DNA from: an uncultured Bacteroidia bacterium
GTDB taxonomy: Bacteria; Bacteroidota; Bacteroidia; Bacteroidales; UBA932
Direction of reading: 5' to 3'
Length of the DNA stretch: 39,601 nt
NCBI GenBank assembly: GCA_902782225.1
Contig: CACZMF010000028.1
Coordinates: forward strand, 1 to 39,601
Within the stretch, counting starts at the first letter, position 1. The number at the start of each line of letters is the position of its first letter. The position numbers and the translations under genes were made by a program. The notes under the pieces were generated by a model. That model was not told the origin of the DNA and made no database searches. It was given only the letters and a program-made list of their open reading frames with translations. This document shows positions 27,516-35,034 of this stretch, piece by piece.

Positions 27516-27516
27516 C
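27504..27516 (+). repeat. 13-bp att-like repeat, left copy (tRNA-Leu 3' end)
   Basis: CCGCCCGAGGCAC forms the 3' T-arm and acceptor end of tRNA-Leu plus one base. The identical 13 bases occur at 35197-35209 in the same orientation with no other tRNA sequence, as expected for the two ends of an element inserted by a tyrosine recombinase into the tRNA 3' end. Confidence 0.65.
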
Positions 27517-27518
27517 GA

Positions 27519-27556
27519 GCGTAACCGCTTGATTATCAAGCGGTTACGCTGTTTTT
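27519..27556 (+). terminator. Intrinsic terminator after tRNA-Leu
   Basis: A perfect 15-bp stem (27519-27533 and 27535-27549, core GTAACCGCTTGAT/ATCAAGCGGTTAC) is followed by TG and five T. It ends the tRNA-Leu transcript 4 nt after the tRNA. Confidence 0.9.
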
Positions 27557-27615
27557 AACCGAGAGGGGAGCTGCTCTGGGCGGCACCGGCGATTGTCATT
27601 CTGAGCGTAAGCGAA

Positions 27616-28023
27616 GAATCTATCTGCTGTCGGGTGACCATACAGGTCCATCGAGTTGGCAGGGTGTGAGCATTTCTGGCCGTTTTCAGCCATACCGGTC
27701 CACTTATGAAGCAGGGTATCGTCATTTCCGTATCGCTATGTATCCGCTCTCATCAATCATATCCGCACCCTTCTTGGACTCTTTGCTTGGTGCCACGCCG
27801 TCAATGGAAAGCATAGAAACCCTTTTTAAATCGCGGACCATCGCCGTGCAGTAGAAGAAAGGCGTATATCCGATACCGTATTCATCGATTTCAAGTTGCA
27901 GGTATGGCGAGGCCATCTGTGAGCCTATTATTTCAACCATATAGGTATCTTCGGTTCCGTCGATCATGGTCAAGCCATTCATAACGAGCGTCTCCATCTT
28001 CTCCTGGCAGCCAGAGTCAGCAT
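27616..28023 (-). repeat. Long direct repeat, copy A (matches 38324 onward)
   Basis: This block is nearly identical to sequence starting at 38324: the 107-bp downstream flank plus the 3' coding part of the PstS-like gene. It ends near 28023, where similarity to the intact copy stops. It begins at GAATCTATCTGCTG. Just upstream, GTCATTCTGAGCGTAAGCGA resembles an interspersed motif common in bacterial intergenic DNA. The interval 28024-28242 shows no gene that I can support. Confidence 0.85.
27722..28023 (-). pseudogene. PstS-like substrate-binding protein, C-terminal remnant
   Basis: On the minus strand the frame encodes the last part of the protein at 38430-39386. It starts around the ADSGxQEKMETLVMNGL region and ends DESGYIAIRK. 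Compared with the intact copy it lacks the whole N-terminal two thirds. It also has a precise 75-bp (25-codon) internal deletion between KES and KKGADM, so the frame is kept. There is no start or signal. It is a dead duplicate. Confidence 0.85.
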
Positions 28024-28242
28024 TGCTGTTCGTGTCCTGTGTCCAGAAAACCGGCCCCGAAGGCGTTCTCGGCAACTATTCCGTGACTTGCGACAAAACC
28101 GTGTCCGCATATACCGGCCCCGGGAATTCTGAGCGCAGATATTATGTTTGGAATACGGTTCATTCCGTTATGCAACCGCACAACACCTGTTAATTAGATT
28201 GATGTTCAAGGTTATCCTTTGCTTGCGAATATCACCCGAATC

Positions 28243-28539
28243 CTATAAATGTCTTTGGTAGTCCATCTTTTCGTGAAGGATACGATCCACTCGGATGGAG
28301 CCATCCTTGTGCTTTTTATAGAAAACAATATGATGTCCCACCTTAAAACCAAATAGCCCAGGCTTAATGACATCATATTCCTTTTCAAGGAAGACAGGCA
28401 GATTGTTCAATCCTTGAATTGCAGCATAAATCTGCCGATAATATATGATTGCCTGGTCTTCCGTCCAGGTCTCAACCGTATAGTCCCAGATGCCGTCCAA
28501 ATCGGCAATGGCTTTTTGAGATAAAATGATCTTAGCCAT
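28243..28539 (-). CDS. parE: ParE/RelE-family toxin
   Basis: The 98-residue protein has the compact RelE/ParE fold pattern: SQKAIADLDGIWDYT, DQAIIYYRQIYAAIQGL, FGFKVGHHIVFYKK and RVDRILHEKMD. ParE toxins poison gyrase while RelE types cut mRNA; the motifs LxxIWxYT and RILHxxMD favour ParE. The start overlaps the antitoxin gene by 8 nt, giving the standard antitoxin-first order on the minus strand. Confidence 0.9.
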   Translation of the reverse strand: MAKIILSQKAIADLDGIWDYTVETWTEDQAIIYYRQIYAAIQGLNNLPVFLEKEYDVIKPGLFGFKVGHHIVFYKKHKDGSIRVDRILHEKMDYQRHL

Positions 28540-28780
28540 TGTTCCTCAGATTTGCCTTCAACTCCTCCAAGTGGGACTCGAAGTCAAAGTCTTCGACGTA
28601 CCCACTAGCTTCACCCTCTTCAATGGCAGCACGGAGAGCAGCTATCTTTTGCTCATCCTCCTCCAGCTTTCGGAGCCCCGCACGAATCACCTCACTGGCA
28701 TTCGTATATCGGCCACCAAGGACGCTGGCCTGGATAAATGCGTCAAAATGAGCCCCTAATGCAACAGTTGTCGTTTTCAT
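28532..28780 (-). CDS. parD: ParD-family antitoxin
   Basis: The 82-residue protein has a ribbon-helix-helix N-terminus (TTTVALGAHFDAFIQASVLGGRYTNASEVIRAGLRKLEEDE in outline: GRYTNASEVIRAGLRKLEE) typical of ParD, followed by a disordered acidic tail that would wrap the toxin. It precedes parE with an 8-nt overlap and should repress its own operon through the palindrome at 28802. Confidence 0.9.
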   Translation of the reverse strand: MKTTTVALGAHFDAFIQASVLGGRYTNASEVIRAGLRKLEEDEQKIAALRAAIEEGEASGYVEDFDFESHLEELKANLRNNG

Positions 28781-28798
28781 TTAAATCTGTATTTGCCA

Positions 28799-28822
28799 CA
28801 AATATAAGAAATATTCTTATAT
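28799..28822 (-). promoter_or_regulatory. parDE promoter with overlapping operator
   Basis: The minus-strand -7 box TATATTTG (28799-28806) lies 19 nt before the parD ATG. A perfect inverted repeat ATATAAGAA-ATA-TTCTTATAT (28802-28822) overlaps it, a fitting site for a ParD dimer to block transcription. Confidence 0.65.
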
Positions 28823-28837
28823 GATGAGTCTTTCCCC

Positions 28838-29304
28838 TCAGTCAATCGTGATGCTTTCGATTCGCAGGCGAAGAGTGCCGGAGGGGACCTGAGCCTCGGC
28901 GATTTCACCGACCTTTTTGCCCGTCAGGGCGGCGCCAATAGGGGATTTCAGCGAAATTTTGCCGGCCTCCAGGTTCATTTCGTGGGGGCTGACAATCTCG
29001 AATTTCATCCGGGTATTTGTGGCGAGGTTCGTGAATTCGACCTTGCTCAGAAGGCAAACCCTGTCTTTGGGGAGGGCATCGGGGTCAATCACGCGGGAAT
29101 GCTCCAGGACCTTCTGCAGGAAACGGATACGGCTGATGGTCTTCGCCTGGTTCCGCCTTGCTTCACGGTAGCCCGCATTCTCGCTCAGGTCCCCCTGGCG
29201 CGAGTCTCCGCGAGGTCCTCCTTCACCTTGGGATAGACCACGTCGATAAGGTGCTTCAACTCGGCCGCAATCTCGTCGTATCGTTGTTTTGACAGGTATT
29301 CCAT
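28838..29304 (-). pseudogene. greA: GreA-type transcription elongation factor, frameshifted
   Basis: The intact start is ATG at 29304 (MEYLSKQRYDEIAAELKHL), which leads into the N-terminal coiled coil (ETRARG). The frame then hits TGA, while the next frame continues with DLSENAGYREARRNQA and the C-terminal FKBP-like domain (SPIGAALTGKKVGEIAEAQVPSG in outline) to a stop at 28838. One extra base in the C-run at 29191-29195 (five C) would restore ARGDLSENAG exactly. The gene is either newly broken or carries a sequencing error in the homopolymer. GreA rescues backtracked RNA polymerase, and another copy may exist elsewhere. Confidence 0.85.
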
Positions 29305-29324
29305 GGCTCAAACTTTTTTCTCTG

Positions 29325-29858
29325 TCACTTTCGGTTGCCTTGAAGCGCCTTGTAGGCTTCAACGGCATCTCCGTAGGTTTTTCCGGCGTTTTCTTTCAGC
29401 CACTTCTGGAATTCCACCTTGAAGTGGAAGTCGGAGCCCAAATGCTGCTGGAAGAAGGCGCGTAGCTCCTGCGAGCAGACCAGGTTGGGAGGAATAACTT
29501 CATCCAAAAAAGCGGGAACGTGCTTGTTGCTCTCGAGCATCGGATTCTTCTTGGCCTTCGGCCGGGGCAGGGCGGGCAATGTGGCTTTGATGACGGCCTT
29601 CAGGTAGTCCCTGTCATCCACGTCGGTGATCAGGAAATGCTCCTTGGCTCCGGGATAAGGAGCGCGCATCACCAGTTCCTTCAGTTGTGCCGCGCCCTGA
29701 TAGGTGGGCTTGACATACAGGTTGTTATCGCAGATGAGGCCGAAGAGGGTGCCGTCGCAGTAGATGCAATAGTCTCCCATCATCTTCTTGGCCGTGATTT
29801 CCCCGGCCCCGGAGCATTGGTCCACGATAAATTGTACGAAATCAGCAGTACTTCCCAT
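29325..29858 (-). CDS. TfoX N-terminal domain protein with DUF6434-like tail
   Basis: The 177-residue protein has a TfoX_N domain (about 5-100: DQCSGAGEITAKKMMGDYCIY in outline, LICDNNLYVKPT, YPGAKEHFLI). A short basic linker PRPKAKKNP follows, then a small helical domain (FFQQHLGSDFHFKVEFQKWLK and GKTYGDAVEAYK in outline) that resembles DUF6434. TfoX/Sxy relatives are best known as competence regulators in Proteobacteria; in Bacteroidetes the role of such proteins is not established. It lies just upstream of greA in the same direction, 20 nt apart. Confidence 0.8.
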   Translation of the reverse strand: MGSTADFVQFIVDQCSGAGEITAKKMMGDYCIYCDGTLFGLICDNNLYVKPTYQGAAQLKELVMRAPYPGAKEHFLITDVDDRDYLKAVIKATLPALPRPKAKKNPMLESNKHVPAFLDEVIPPNLVCSQELRAFFQQHLGSDFHFKVEFQKWLKENAGKTYGDAVEAYKALQGNRK

Positions 29859-29912
29859 AATAGATTCAATTACTATTTACAAATCATAACGCCAACAACT
29901 GACTCCGTTCCG

Positions 29913-30638
29913 TCAGAATTCCAGTTGGAAGCCGCTGTTTTTGAGGCGGTCGTAGTTTTCTTTGTCGAAATGGTATTTCAGGGGCGTTCTGGTGCCTCTG
30001 CGCGGGGTGCCGTCATCCACTTCGGAAAGAATCTCGAAGTGCTTCATCTTGTTGGCGAAATTACGGCGGTCGAACTTGACTTCCAGGATGGATTCATAGA
30101 GGTTCTGGAGTTGCGGGAGGGTGAACACCTCAGGGAGCAGTTCGAAGCCCACCGGCTCGAAGTGGATGTCCTGCTTCAGGCGCGAGAAGGCCACGCGCAG
30201 AATCTTGTCGTGGTCGAAAGCAAGGTGGGGGATGTCGTTCCAACTGAACCAGTCGGCCTTTTCCGCGTCCGTGTCGGCCTGGACCCTGGCGAGTTTCACG
30301 AGGGCATAGTGGGCAATGGTGATGACTCGTTCACGGGGATCGCGCTTGATGTCGCTGAAGGTGCCGACTTCCTTGAAGTCCTTGACTGACAACTTCAGGC
30401 CGGTCTCCTCCTTCAGCTCCCTGGCAGCCGTGTGCGCTATGGTCTTGTCTTTTTCGACGTCCAGGAAACCTCCGGGCAGCGCCCATTCGCCGACATAGGC
30501 CGTCGAGCTGGCATCTTTCTCGAGTCCGCGCTTGATGAGGAGAATCTTCAGTGCCTTCCCGTCATATCCGAAGACGATGCAGTCGGCCGTCACGGCCGGA
30601 TGCGGATATTCATATACGTATTTACCCTTTTGTGCCAT
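29913..30638 (-). CDS. NrtR-like Nudix-family regulator or hydrolase
   Basis: The 241-residue protein has an N-terminal Nudix domain (about 10-150) with the core RELKEETGL and the GEWALPGGFL entry, so the catalytic acidic residues are present. A C-terminal winged-helix-like region (about 165-241: TLPQLQNLYESIL, FDRRNFANKMKH) follows. This layout is that of NrtR/AraR-type transcription regulators, in which the Nudix domain senses ADP-ribose or a sugar derivative. A perfect inverted repeat at its own start supports autoregulation. Pure hydrolase activity cannot be excluded. Confidence 0.85.
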   Translation of the reverse strand: MAQKGKYVYEYPHPAVTADCIVFGYDGKALKILLIKRGLEKDASSTAYVGEWALPGGFLDVEKDKTIAHTAARELKEETGLKLSVKDFKEVGTFSDIKRDPRERVITIAHYALVKLARVQADTDAEKADWFSWNDIPHLAFDHDKILRVAFSRLKQDIHFEPVGFELLPEVFTLPQLQNLYESILEVKFDRRNFANKMKHFEILSEVDDGTPRRGTRTPLKYHFDKENYDRLKNSGFQLEF

Positions 30639-30666
30639 ATCTTTGCGTTTTTCTTACGCAAAGATA
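30638..30666. promoter_or_regulatory. Inverted-repeat operator containing two -7 boxes
   Basis: TATCTTTGCGT (30638-30648) and ACGCAAAGATA (30656-30666) form a perfect 11-bp inverted repeat with a 7-nt spacer. The right arm read on the minus strand is the -7 box for the Nudix gene, whose ATG ends at 30638. The left arm read on the plus strand is a second identical box pointing the other way. It is a likely binding site for the Nudix regulator itself. Confidence 0.55.
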
Positions 30667-30677
30667 GCAATAATCCG

Positions 30678-31649
30678 TTAAAAATGGAACGGGAGCAGTA
30701 AGGAATGATTAATGGGGATGCCGGAATAATGGGCGAACACGATGATGACGGCCTTGAATATGAGATACACCAGGATCAGGTTCTCCGGGTCTTTGGGCGA
30801 AAGCATCATCTGATCCCTGCTCATAAGGGCGAAAAGGTTCTTCCCCTTCGCTCTGAACGTCAAACACGCGGCGAGCGTGAACGACCAGCCGAAAAACAGC
30901 ATAAAGCCACCATTCATCACGCCCGTATCCCTGAGCAGCATTCCGGACAGGAAAACGATAACGGTTATGAGGGCCGGCATAATGAAAGTGCACTTACGCA
31001 AGCGCAGCAGGCGGATTATGTAGTAGATGGACAACAGTGAGCCGAACTCCAGCACATAACCCACCAGTCCTCCCATTATTTCACTGGAACGTAGCGATTT
31101 TGCCCAGAGGAACTTATAGGTGAGGTAGGCATAAATGCCGGTCAGGAATACCATACCGGCATAAAGCACGACTGCAGTGGGCTTCGGAATGCTTGGCTTC
31201 TCGAACTTGCGGAGGTTATCTTCATTGCACGGGCCCTTGATCCTGGAGACTATTCTGCGGAGGGATTCTTCAGCGCCGAGTTCCGTCCAGTCTATATACT
31301 GGACCGAGGCGAGGTAGAGGGCGACGGAATCGGCATAGCGGGAATTATCCAGTTTCACGGGCAGGACCGTCTTCCCGAAATCTATGGCCGTGCTGATCTC
31401 CCGGAGCGTCCAGGGTGAGGTGTTGGCGTTCTCGCTGGACAGGAAAAGGAAAGTGTCGCAATCCTTTATGTTTTTGGAAATCGTGTCTGCAAAAGTGAAT
31501 CCCACGTCCAGCCTCTCGCGGTCTATCCAGTAGGAGATGCCGTTGTCGGACAGGGTCTTTGTGATCCGGTCCACTATATTGCCGGCGATGACCTGTCCGT
31601 CCTCGCCGATATAGTCGCGTTTCGAATAGCTGATGAATACTTGGGCCAT
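30678..31649 (-). CDS. TIR-domain transmembrane protein
   Basis: The 323-residue protein begins with a TIR domain (1-140): VFISYSKRD, the GISYWIDRERLDVG loop, CDTFLFLSSENANTSPWTLREIS and KTVLPVKLD. In TIR NADases the catalytic Glu lies in the WxxxE segment; here it is WTLRE with Glu84, so NAD cleavage or cyclisation is plausible. After a linker come about six membrane helices (about 157-178, 190-212, 220-235, 240-256, 262-280 and 297-315). TIR plus membrane anchor is a layout seen in bacterial immune effectors, but no partner sensor is adjacent. It is divergent from creD. Confidence 0.85.
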   Translation of the reverse strand: MAQVFISYSKRDYIGEDGQVIAGNIVDRITKTLSDNGISYWIDRERLDVGFTFADTISKNIKDCDTFLFLSSENANTSPWTLREISTAIDFGKTVLPVKLDNSRYADSVALYLASVQYIDWTELGAEESLRRIVSRIKGPCNEDNLRKFEKPSIPKPTAVVLYAGMVFLTGIYAYLTYKFLWAKSLRSSEIMGGLVGYVLEFGSLLSIYYIIRLLRLRKCTFIMPALITVIVFLSGMLLRDTGVMNGGFMLFFGWSFTLAACLTFRAKGKNLFALMSRDQMMLSPKDPENLILVYLIFKAVIIVFAHYSGIPINHSLLLPFHF

Positions 31650-31654
31650 TGGTG

Positions 31655-31767
31655 CAAAGATACTGCTTTAACGAAAAAAACGCAAAAATTGCACTTTATG
31701 TGTAAAATGTACGCATAAAATTTGCAAATCAGGAAAATTATGCTTTTCTTTGCGTAAAATTTACACA
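31655..31767. promoter_or_regulatory. Shared TIR/creD control region with twin palindromes
   Basis: The minus-strand -7 box TATCTTTG (31655-31662) is 5 nt from the TIR start. Two related palindromes flank the centre: TGTGTAAAATGTACGCA (31699-31715) and TGCGTAAAATTTACACA (31751-31767). They fit TGYGTAAANTTTACRCA and are inverted repeats of each other with two mismatches; their centres are 52 bp apart, about five helical turns. A regulator could bind both and loop the DNA. For creD, TTTCTTTG lies just before the second palindrome. Confidence 0.5.
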
Positions 31768-31795
31768 ATTAGTCAAACCTAAAAACAGTAATGCA

Positions 31796-33127
31796 ATGGC
31801 AAACAAGTCTTCCTTATGGCAGAATGCCTTCTACAAGGTCTGCATCATCACGGTAATGGCGCTGCTGATGTTGATACCCCTAGGCCTGATCCGCAAGCAG
31901 GCAAATGATCGCTCCGACAACTATTCCGAGTCCGTCCGGGATATTACCCGCAGCTGGGGTTCTTCCCAGACTCTCGCCGGTCCCTGGATTTCCTATTCAT
32001 ATACAAAAGTTGTAAAAGGAGAGAAAGAAGAGAAGCAGGAAGAGACAGTTTACGCAGAGTTGATTCCCGACAGCCTCAAGTATGTGGTGAATACCGTATC
32101 CAGGGAACTGCACCGTTCGATTTATGACGTATCCGTGTACACCGCGGACATTACGGTTGAAGGAGCATTTATCCTGGACGCCGGTATCATGAAAGCGGAC
32201 AAAGTGGAACTGATACTGAATATGAAAGACTTCAAAGGCCTCCAGGGCCGCCCGTCCGTTCAACTGGGCGGCAAAGCACTTAAAGTCAAGTCCGGGTTGT
32301 CGAATAACCAGGGCAAATCCTACGGTAAAGGGATAATAGCGGAAGTTAAACTTGATAAGGGCGCAAAGGCGGGCGACAGCATCCCGTTTGCCGTGTCATT
32401 GAAATTCAACGGCTCGGAATCATTGTTCTTCAAACCGCTCGGCTGTATGACGGAGGTGCAGATGACTTCGGATTACCCCGAACCTTCTTTCAGCGGAGAA
32501 CACCTCCCCGTGGAGCGTGACGTGCGGCCTGACGGCTTTACCGCAAAGTGGCTAGTTTCCCAGATAACGACGCCAAGTGCCGACGAATTTTCCCCGGAGT
32601 GGCTGGTTTCCCAGTTGATAGTGTCAGGTTCCGAAGAAAACGGCTTCGGCGTGCGTATGGTCAAGCCTGTCACCCAGTATCGCCAGACGGAAAGGGCCAC
32701 CAAATACGGCCTGCTCATCATTTTCCTAGTGTTCATTGCCGGCATCGTGGTGGAAATCGTCTCCAAAAAGCAGATAAACATCATCCAGTATCTGGTGATA
32801 GGCGCCTCGCTGGTGCTGTTCTACTCGCTGCTGCTGGCCTTTGCCGATTTCCTCTCCTTCGGCGTTGCGTACCTTATCGCTTCCGTGATGACGACGGCTG
32901 CATTGTGCGGGTACTTCGTGGGCATAGTCAAGAACAAGTGGGCATTCCTCCTTACCGGCCTTGTGGCCCTGGAGTACGGCATCATCTACGTGTTGCTGCA
33001 GATGGAGACCTACGCTTTCCTGGTCGGCACGCTGCTGCTCTTCCTGATCCTGTGCATCATAATGTTCCTGACCAGGAACCTCAAGATGAACGATCCGAAG
33101 CTGGTGCCTGACGACCCTCAGAGTTGA
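31796..33127 (+). CDS. creD: CreD-family inner membrane protein
   Basis: The 443-residue protein has an N-terminal helix (about 15-32), a large periplasmic region (LAGPWISY, ITVEGAFILDAGIMKADKV in outline) and a C-terminal block of five or six helices from about 300 (YGLLIIFLVFIAGIVVEIV, ALCGYFVGIVKNKWAFLLTG in outline). CreD proteins belong to envelope-stress and beta-lactam-response regulons in other bacteria, but the molecular function is not known. It carries an in-frame 17-codon tandem duplication near residues 248-281 (FTAKWLVSQ then FSPEWLVSQ). No creBC genes are nearby. Confidence 0.87.
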   Translation: MANKSSLWQNAFYKVCIITVMALLMLIPLGLIRKQANDRSDNYSESVRDITRSWGSSQTLAGPWISYSYTKVVKGEKEEKQEETVYAELIPDSLKYVVNTVSRELHRSIYDVSVYTADITVEGAFILDAGIMKADKVELILNMKDFKGLQGRPSVQLGGKALKVKSGLSNNQGKSYGKGIIAEVKLDKGAKAGDSIPFAVSLKFNGSESLFFKPLGCMTEVQMTSDYPEPSFSGEHLPVERDVRPDGFTAKWLVSQITTPSADEFSPEWLVSQLIVSGSEENGFGVRMVKPVTQYRQTERATKYGLLIIFLVFIAGIVVEIVSKKQINIIQYLVIGASLVLFYSLLLAFADFLSFGVAYLIASVMTTAALCGYFVGIVKNKWAFLLTGLVALEYGIIYVLLQMETYAFLVGTLLLFLILCIIMFLTRNLKMNDPKLVPDDPQS

Positions 33128-33137
33128 GGATGCGGAA

Positions 33138-33692
33138 TTATTTCAGGCTCTTGAGGATGAACAGGCCGTCCTGTCCCTGGAGTATGAAACGGCCGTTGTA
33201 GCGGCTGATGTCTTCCAGTTCGCCCGCGGTGCAGCGGGTCAGGTCCACGACCTCCATCGTCTTCCCGACGAGGTCCCAGACATACATTATGGAAGGGGTT
33301 TCATACTTGCCGACGCCCGTGGTCACGGAGCCGGCGCCGGCCAGCACGATGATCGGGAAGACCAGAAGGATGCAGACGGCCTGAAAGATGCCGTCCGGGA
33401 CGCCGGTCTTGCCGCCGATGCAGGGAATGGAGAAAAGTACGACAAGCGCCAGGCTGCACCACCAGAATCCGCCTCTGAGGTGGATGGGAGAGCCGCTGGG
33501 ATTGGATTCACTGCGGTGCGACGGCAGAATGCGGGAAATCAGCAGACCGCAGAGGAAAGGATACAGCAGCCGGGTGAAGCCAACGTACAATTGCTGCCCG
33601 GTGAGGCTCCAGCCGCCGATCACGGTGTACTGCAGCCCGTCCAGTATCTCGTAGCGGGGCTTTGATGCCAGGTAGACAGTTTCTTTTGCCAT
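33138..33692 (-). pseudogene. Acyltransferase-3-like remnant with internal deletion
   Basis: From ATG 33692 the 184-residue frame begins like the OafA-type membrane acyltransferases of Bacteroidetes (KPRYEILDGLQ). It then jumps to late-helix segments (LYVGFTRLLYPFLCGLLISR, then WWCSLALVVLFSIPCIGG and ILLVFPIIVLAGAG). The catalytic histidine helix and most of the middle are missing. The C-terminal 50 residues (VVDLTRCTAGELEDISRYNG) look unrelated to an acyltransferase and may be the end of another gene fused by deletion. It is still an open frame, so expression cannot be excluded. Confidence 0.55.
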
Positions 33693-33709
33693 TCCCAAGA
33701 ATGTGTGTT

Positions 33710-33802
33710 TTATAAGCTTGCGGTAAGGATGCCAGGCAGCTTTTCTACCACGCCCTTCCCGAAAATCAGGCGCGTGGGAGTCATATAATCAAAGTTCTGC
33801 AT
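33710..33802 (-). pseudogene. N-terminal scrap of an iron-containing alcohol dehydrogenase
   Basis: A 30-codon frame on the minus strand from ATG 33802 begins MQNFDYMTPTRLIFGKGVVE, the hallmark start of YqhD/BDH-type group III alcohol dehydrogenases (their N-terminal TPTxxxFGKG strand). It stops after about 30 residues, just before the acyltransferase remnant. The nucleotide-binding and metal-binding parts are absent, so it is a leftover. Confidence 0.7.
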
Positions 33803-33817
33803 ATCAAAACGAACTAA

Positions 33818-34366
33818 CTAATTTTTCAGTTCTTCCACCCAGGCCTTGATGTCGTCCTTGGAGGCACCGTTCAGAGTTTTGCCGGCCTTCCAGTTGATTT
33901 TGGGATAGGCGGCGGCGAAGTCCTTGTTGGCCTTGTCGATGGTGCTGCCGCCGGAGGTTGCGAAGAAGATGACCGTCTTGCCTTCAAAGCCGTAGGCCTC
34001 GATGAAGGTGTTGATGATGGTCGGCGCGGTGTACCACCAGACTGGGAAGCCGATGTAGATGACATCGTAGGAATCCGCATCCTTCAGGTCCTTCACGAAG
34101 GCCGGACGCGAGTTCTTGTCCTGCATCTCAATGGTGCTGCGGGAGGTCTTGTCGCGCCAGTCCAGGTCGGCATCCGTGTACTTGACTTCCGGTTTGATTT
34201 CATACAGTGTCCCGCCGGTCACTTCGGCCAGGTCCTTGGCCACAGCCTCTGTTGTGCCGGTGGCGGAGAAGTAGGCAACGAGGGCTTTCATTTCTTTCTT
34301 GCTGTTTTGGCCGCAGGCAGTGAGCATCAGCGTCACTGCCGCGAGGGAGATGAGTATCTTTTTCAT
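33818..34366 (-). CDS. Flavodoxin-like lipoprotein
   Basis: From ATG 34366 the 182-residue protein carries a lipoprotein signal (MKKILISLAAVTLMLTAC). A flavodoxin domain follows: the FMN phosphate loop YFSATGTTEAVAKDL, then YDVIYIGFPVWWYTAPTIINTF (in outline IGFPVWWYTAP) and the KTVIFFATSGGST loop. It probably binds FMN and transfers electrons outside the cytoplasm. An in-frame ATG at 34381 is possible, but the lipobox spacing favours 34366. A -7 box lies 55 nt upstream. Confidence 0.9.
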   Translation of the reverse strand: MKKILISLAAVTLMLTACGQNSKKEMKALVAYFSATGTTEAVAKDLAEVTGGTLYEIKPEVKYTDADLDWRDKTSRSTIEMQDKNSRPAFVKDLKDADSYDVIYIGFPVWWYTAPTIINTFIEAYGFEGKTVIFFATSGGSTIDKANKDFAAAYPKINWKAGKTLNGASKDDIKAWVEELKN

Positions 34367-34420
34367 ATTGTCGTGTTTCAATCTCTAAAAACAATCTGTC
34401 TTTCTGGAAGACAAGTCATT

Positions 34421-34428
34421 CAAAGATA
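34421..34428 (-). promoter_or_regulatory. -7 box for the flavodoxin gene
   Basis: TATCTTTG on the minus strand lies 55 nt upstream of the ATG at 34366. It fits TAnnTTTG. A TTTG about 23 nt further up is a weak -33 candidate. Confidence 0.5.
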
Positions 34429-34570
34429 AGCAAAATGGGAATCATATAGGCCAAATACCGATTAATTATTAAGATAATTGCCTGTATTTGGACAAAATGA
34501 AATGAACGCCAGTTAAATACCAAACCTATGAAAGCAAAGTCCATCGCCGCCCGGTTCATCCTGGTGCTTT

Positions 34571-34969
34571 TCATCGCCCGGCTGGTCGCCCGGAATCAAG
34601 TTCATCCCCCGCTGAATCATTCAGGTATCGGGGACGTGAAGCAATAGTTGAATTGTATCCGTGAACGTATGTCAGGGCAGATTTAACGAGGTCAATGCTC
34701 AAGGCATTCTCCAGACGGCCGATGGTTTCGAGCGTCATATTGGAACAGCCCTTCAACAGATTGGAGACATACTGCTGCGTGCAGCCTAAACGTTTTGCGA
34801 GTTCCACTTGAGTGACCGACTGCTCCTCCATAGCGCGCAAGACCTGTAACGTAATGTATCGAGAATACCTGAGCCAATATTCATTGTCTCTGTGCCACTG
34901 CGCATCTTCGCGCCAGCGTGATGGTGTTGGAGACTGATGCCCCTCCAGGAATTCAATTGCCCTGCTCAT
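34571..34969 (-). CDS. XRE-family helix-turn-helix regulator
   Basis: The 132-residue protein has a Trp-rich N-terminus (SRWREDAQWHRDNEYWLRYS) and a central XRE HTH (VTQVELAKRLGCTQQYVSNLLKG, in outline QVELAKRLGCTQQYVSNLLKG, then MTLETIGRLENAL). Its relatives often act as antitoxins or phage-type repressors; no toxin gene is beside it. The ATG overlaps the stop of a 17-codon frame (ATGA). The palindrome upstream suggests autoregulation. Confidence 0.85.
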   Translation of the reverse strand: MSRAIEFLEGHQSPTPSRWREDAQWHRDNEYWLRYSRYITLQVLRAMEEQSVTQVELAKRLGCTQQYVSNLLKGCSNMTLETIGRLENALSIDLVKSALTYVHGYNSTIASRPRYLNDSAGDELDSGRPAGR

Positions 34970-35019
34970 CTGCCAATGATTTTAGCCATTAGTTCCTGCT
35001 CCTGCTTATTGAAAGTCAT
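34966..35019 (-). CDS. 17-codon leader ORF coupled to the HTH gene
   Basis: ATG at 35019 opens a 17-codon frame (MTFNKQEQELMAKIIGR) whose TGA overlaps the HTH gene start. It follows directly on a -7 box. It may be a leader for translational coupling or the stub of a lost partner gene. Confidence 0.45.
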   Translation of the reverse strand: MTFNKQEQELMAKIIGR

Positions 35020-35034
35020 ACATCATCATTTTCG

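Noticed and set aside
34528-34647. 39-codon plus-strand frame starting MKAKSIAARF
   Set aside because: It overlaps the HTH gene antisense and has no clear promoter or family; it could be a broken gene start, but I cannot support it.
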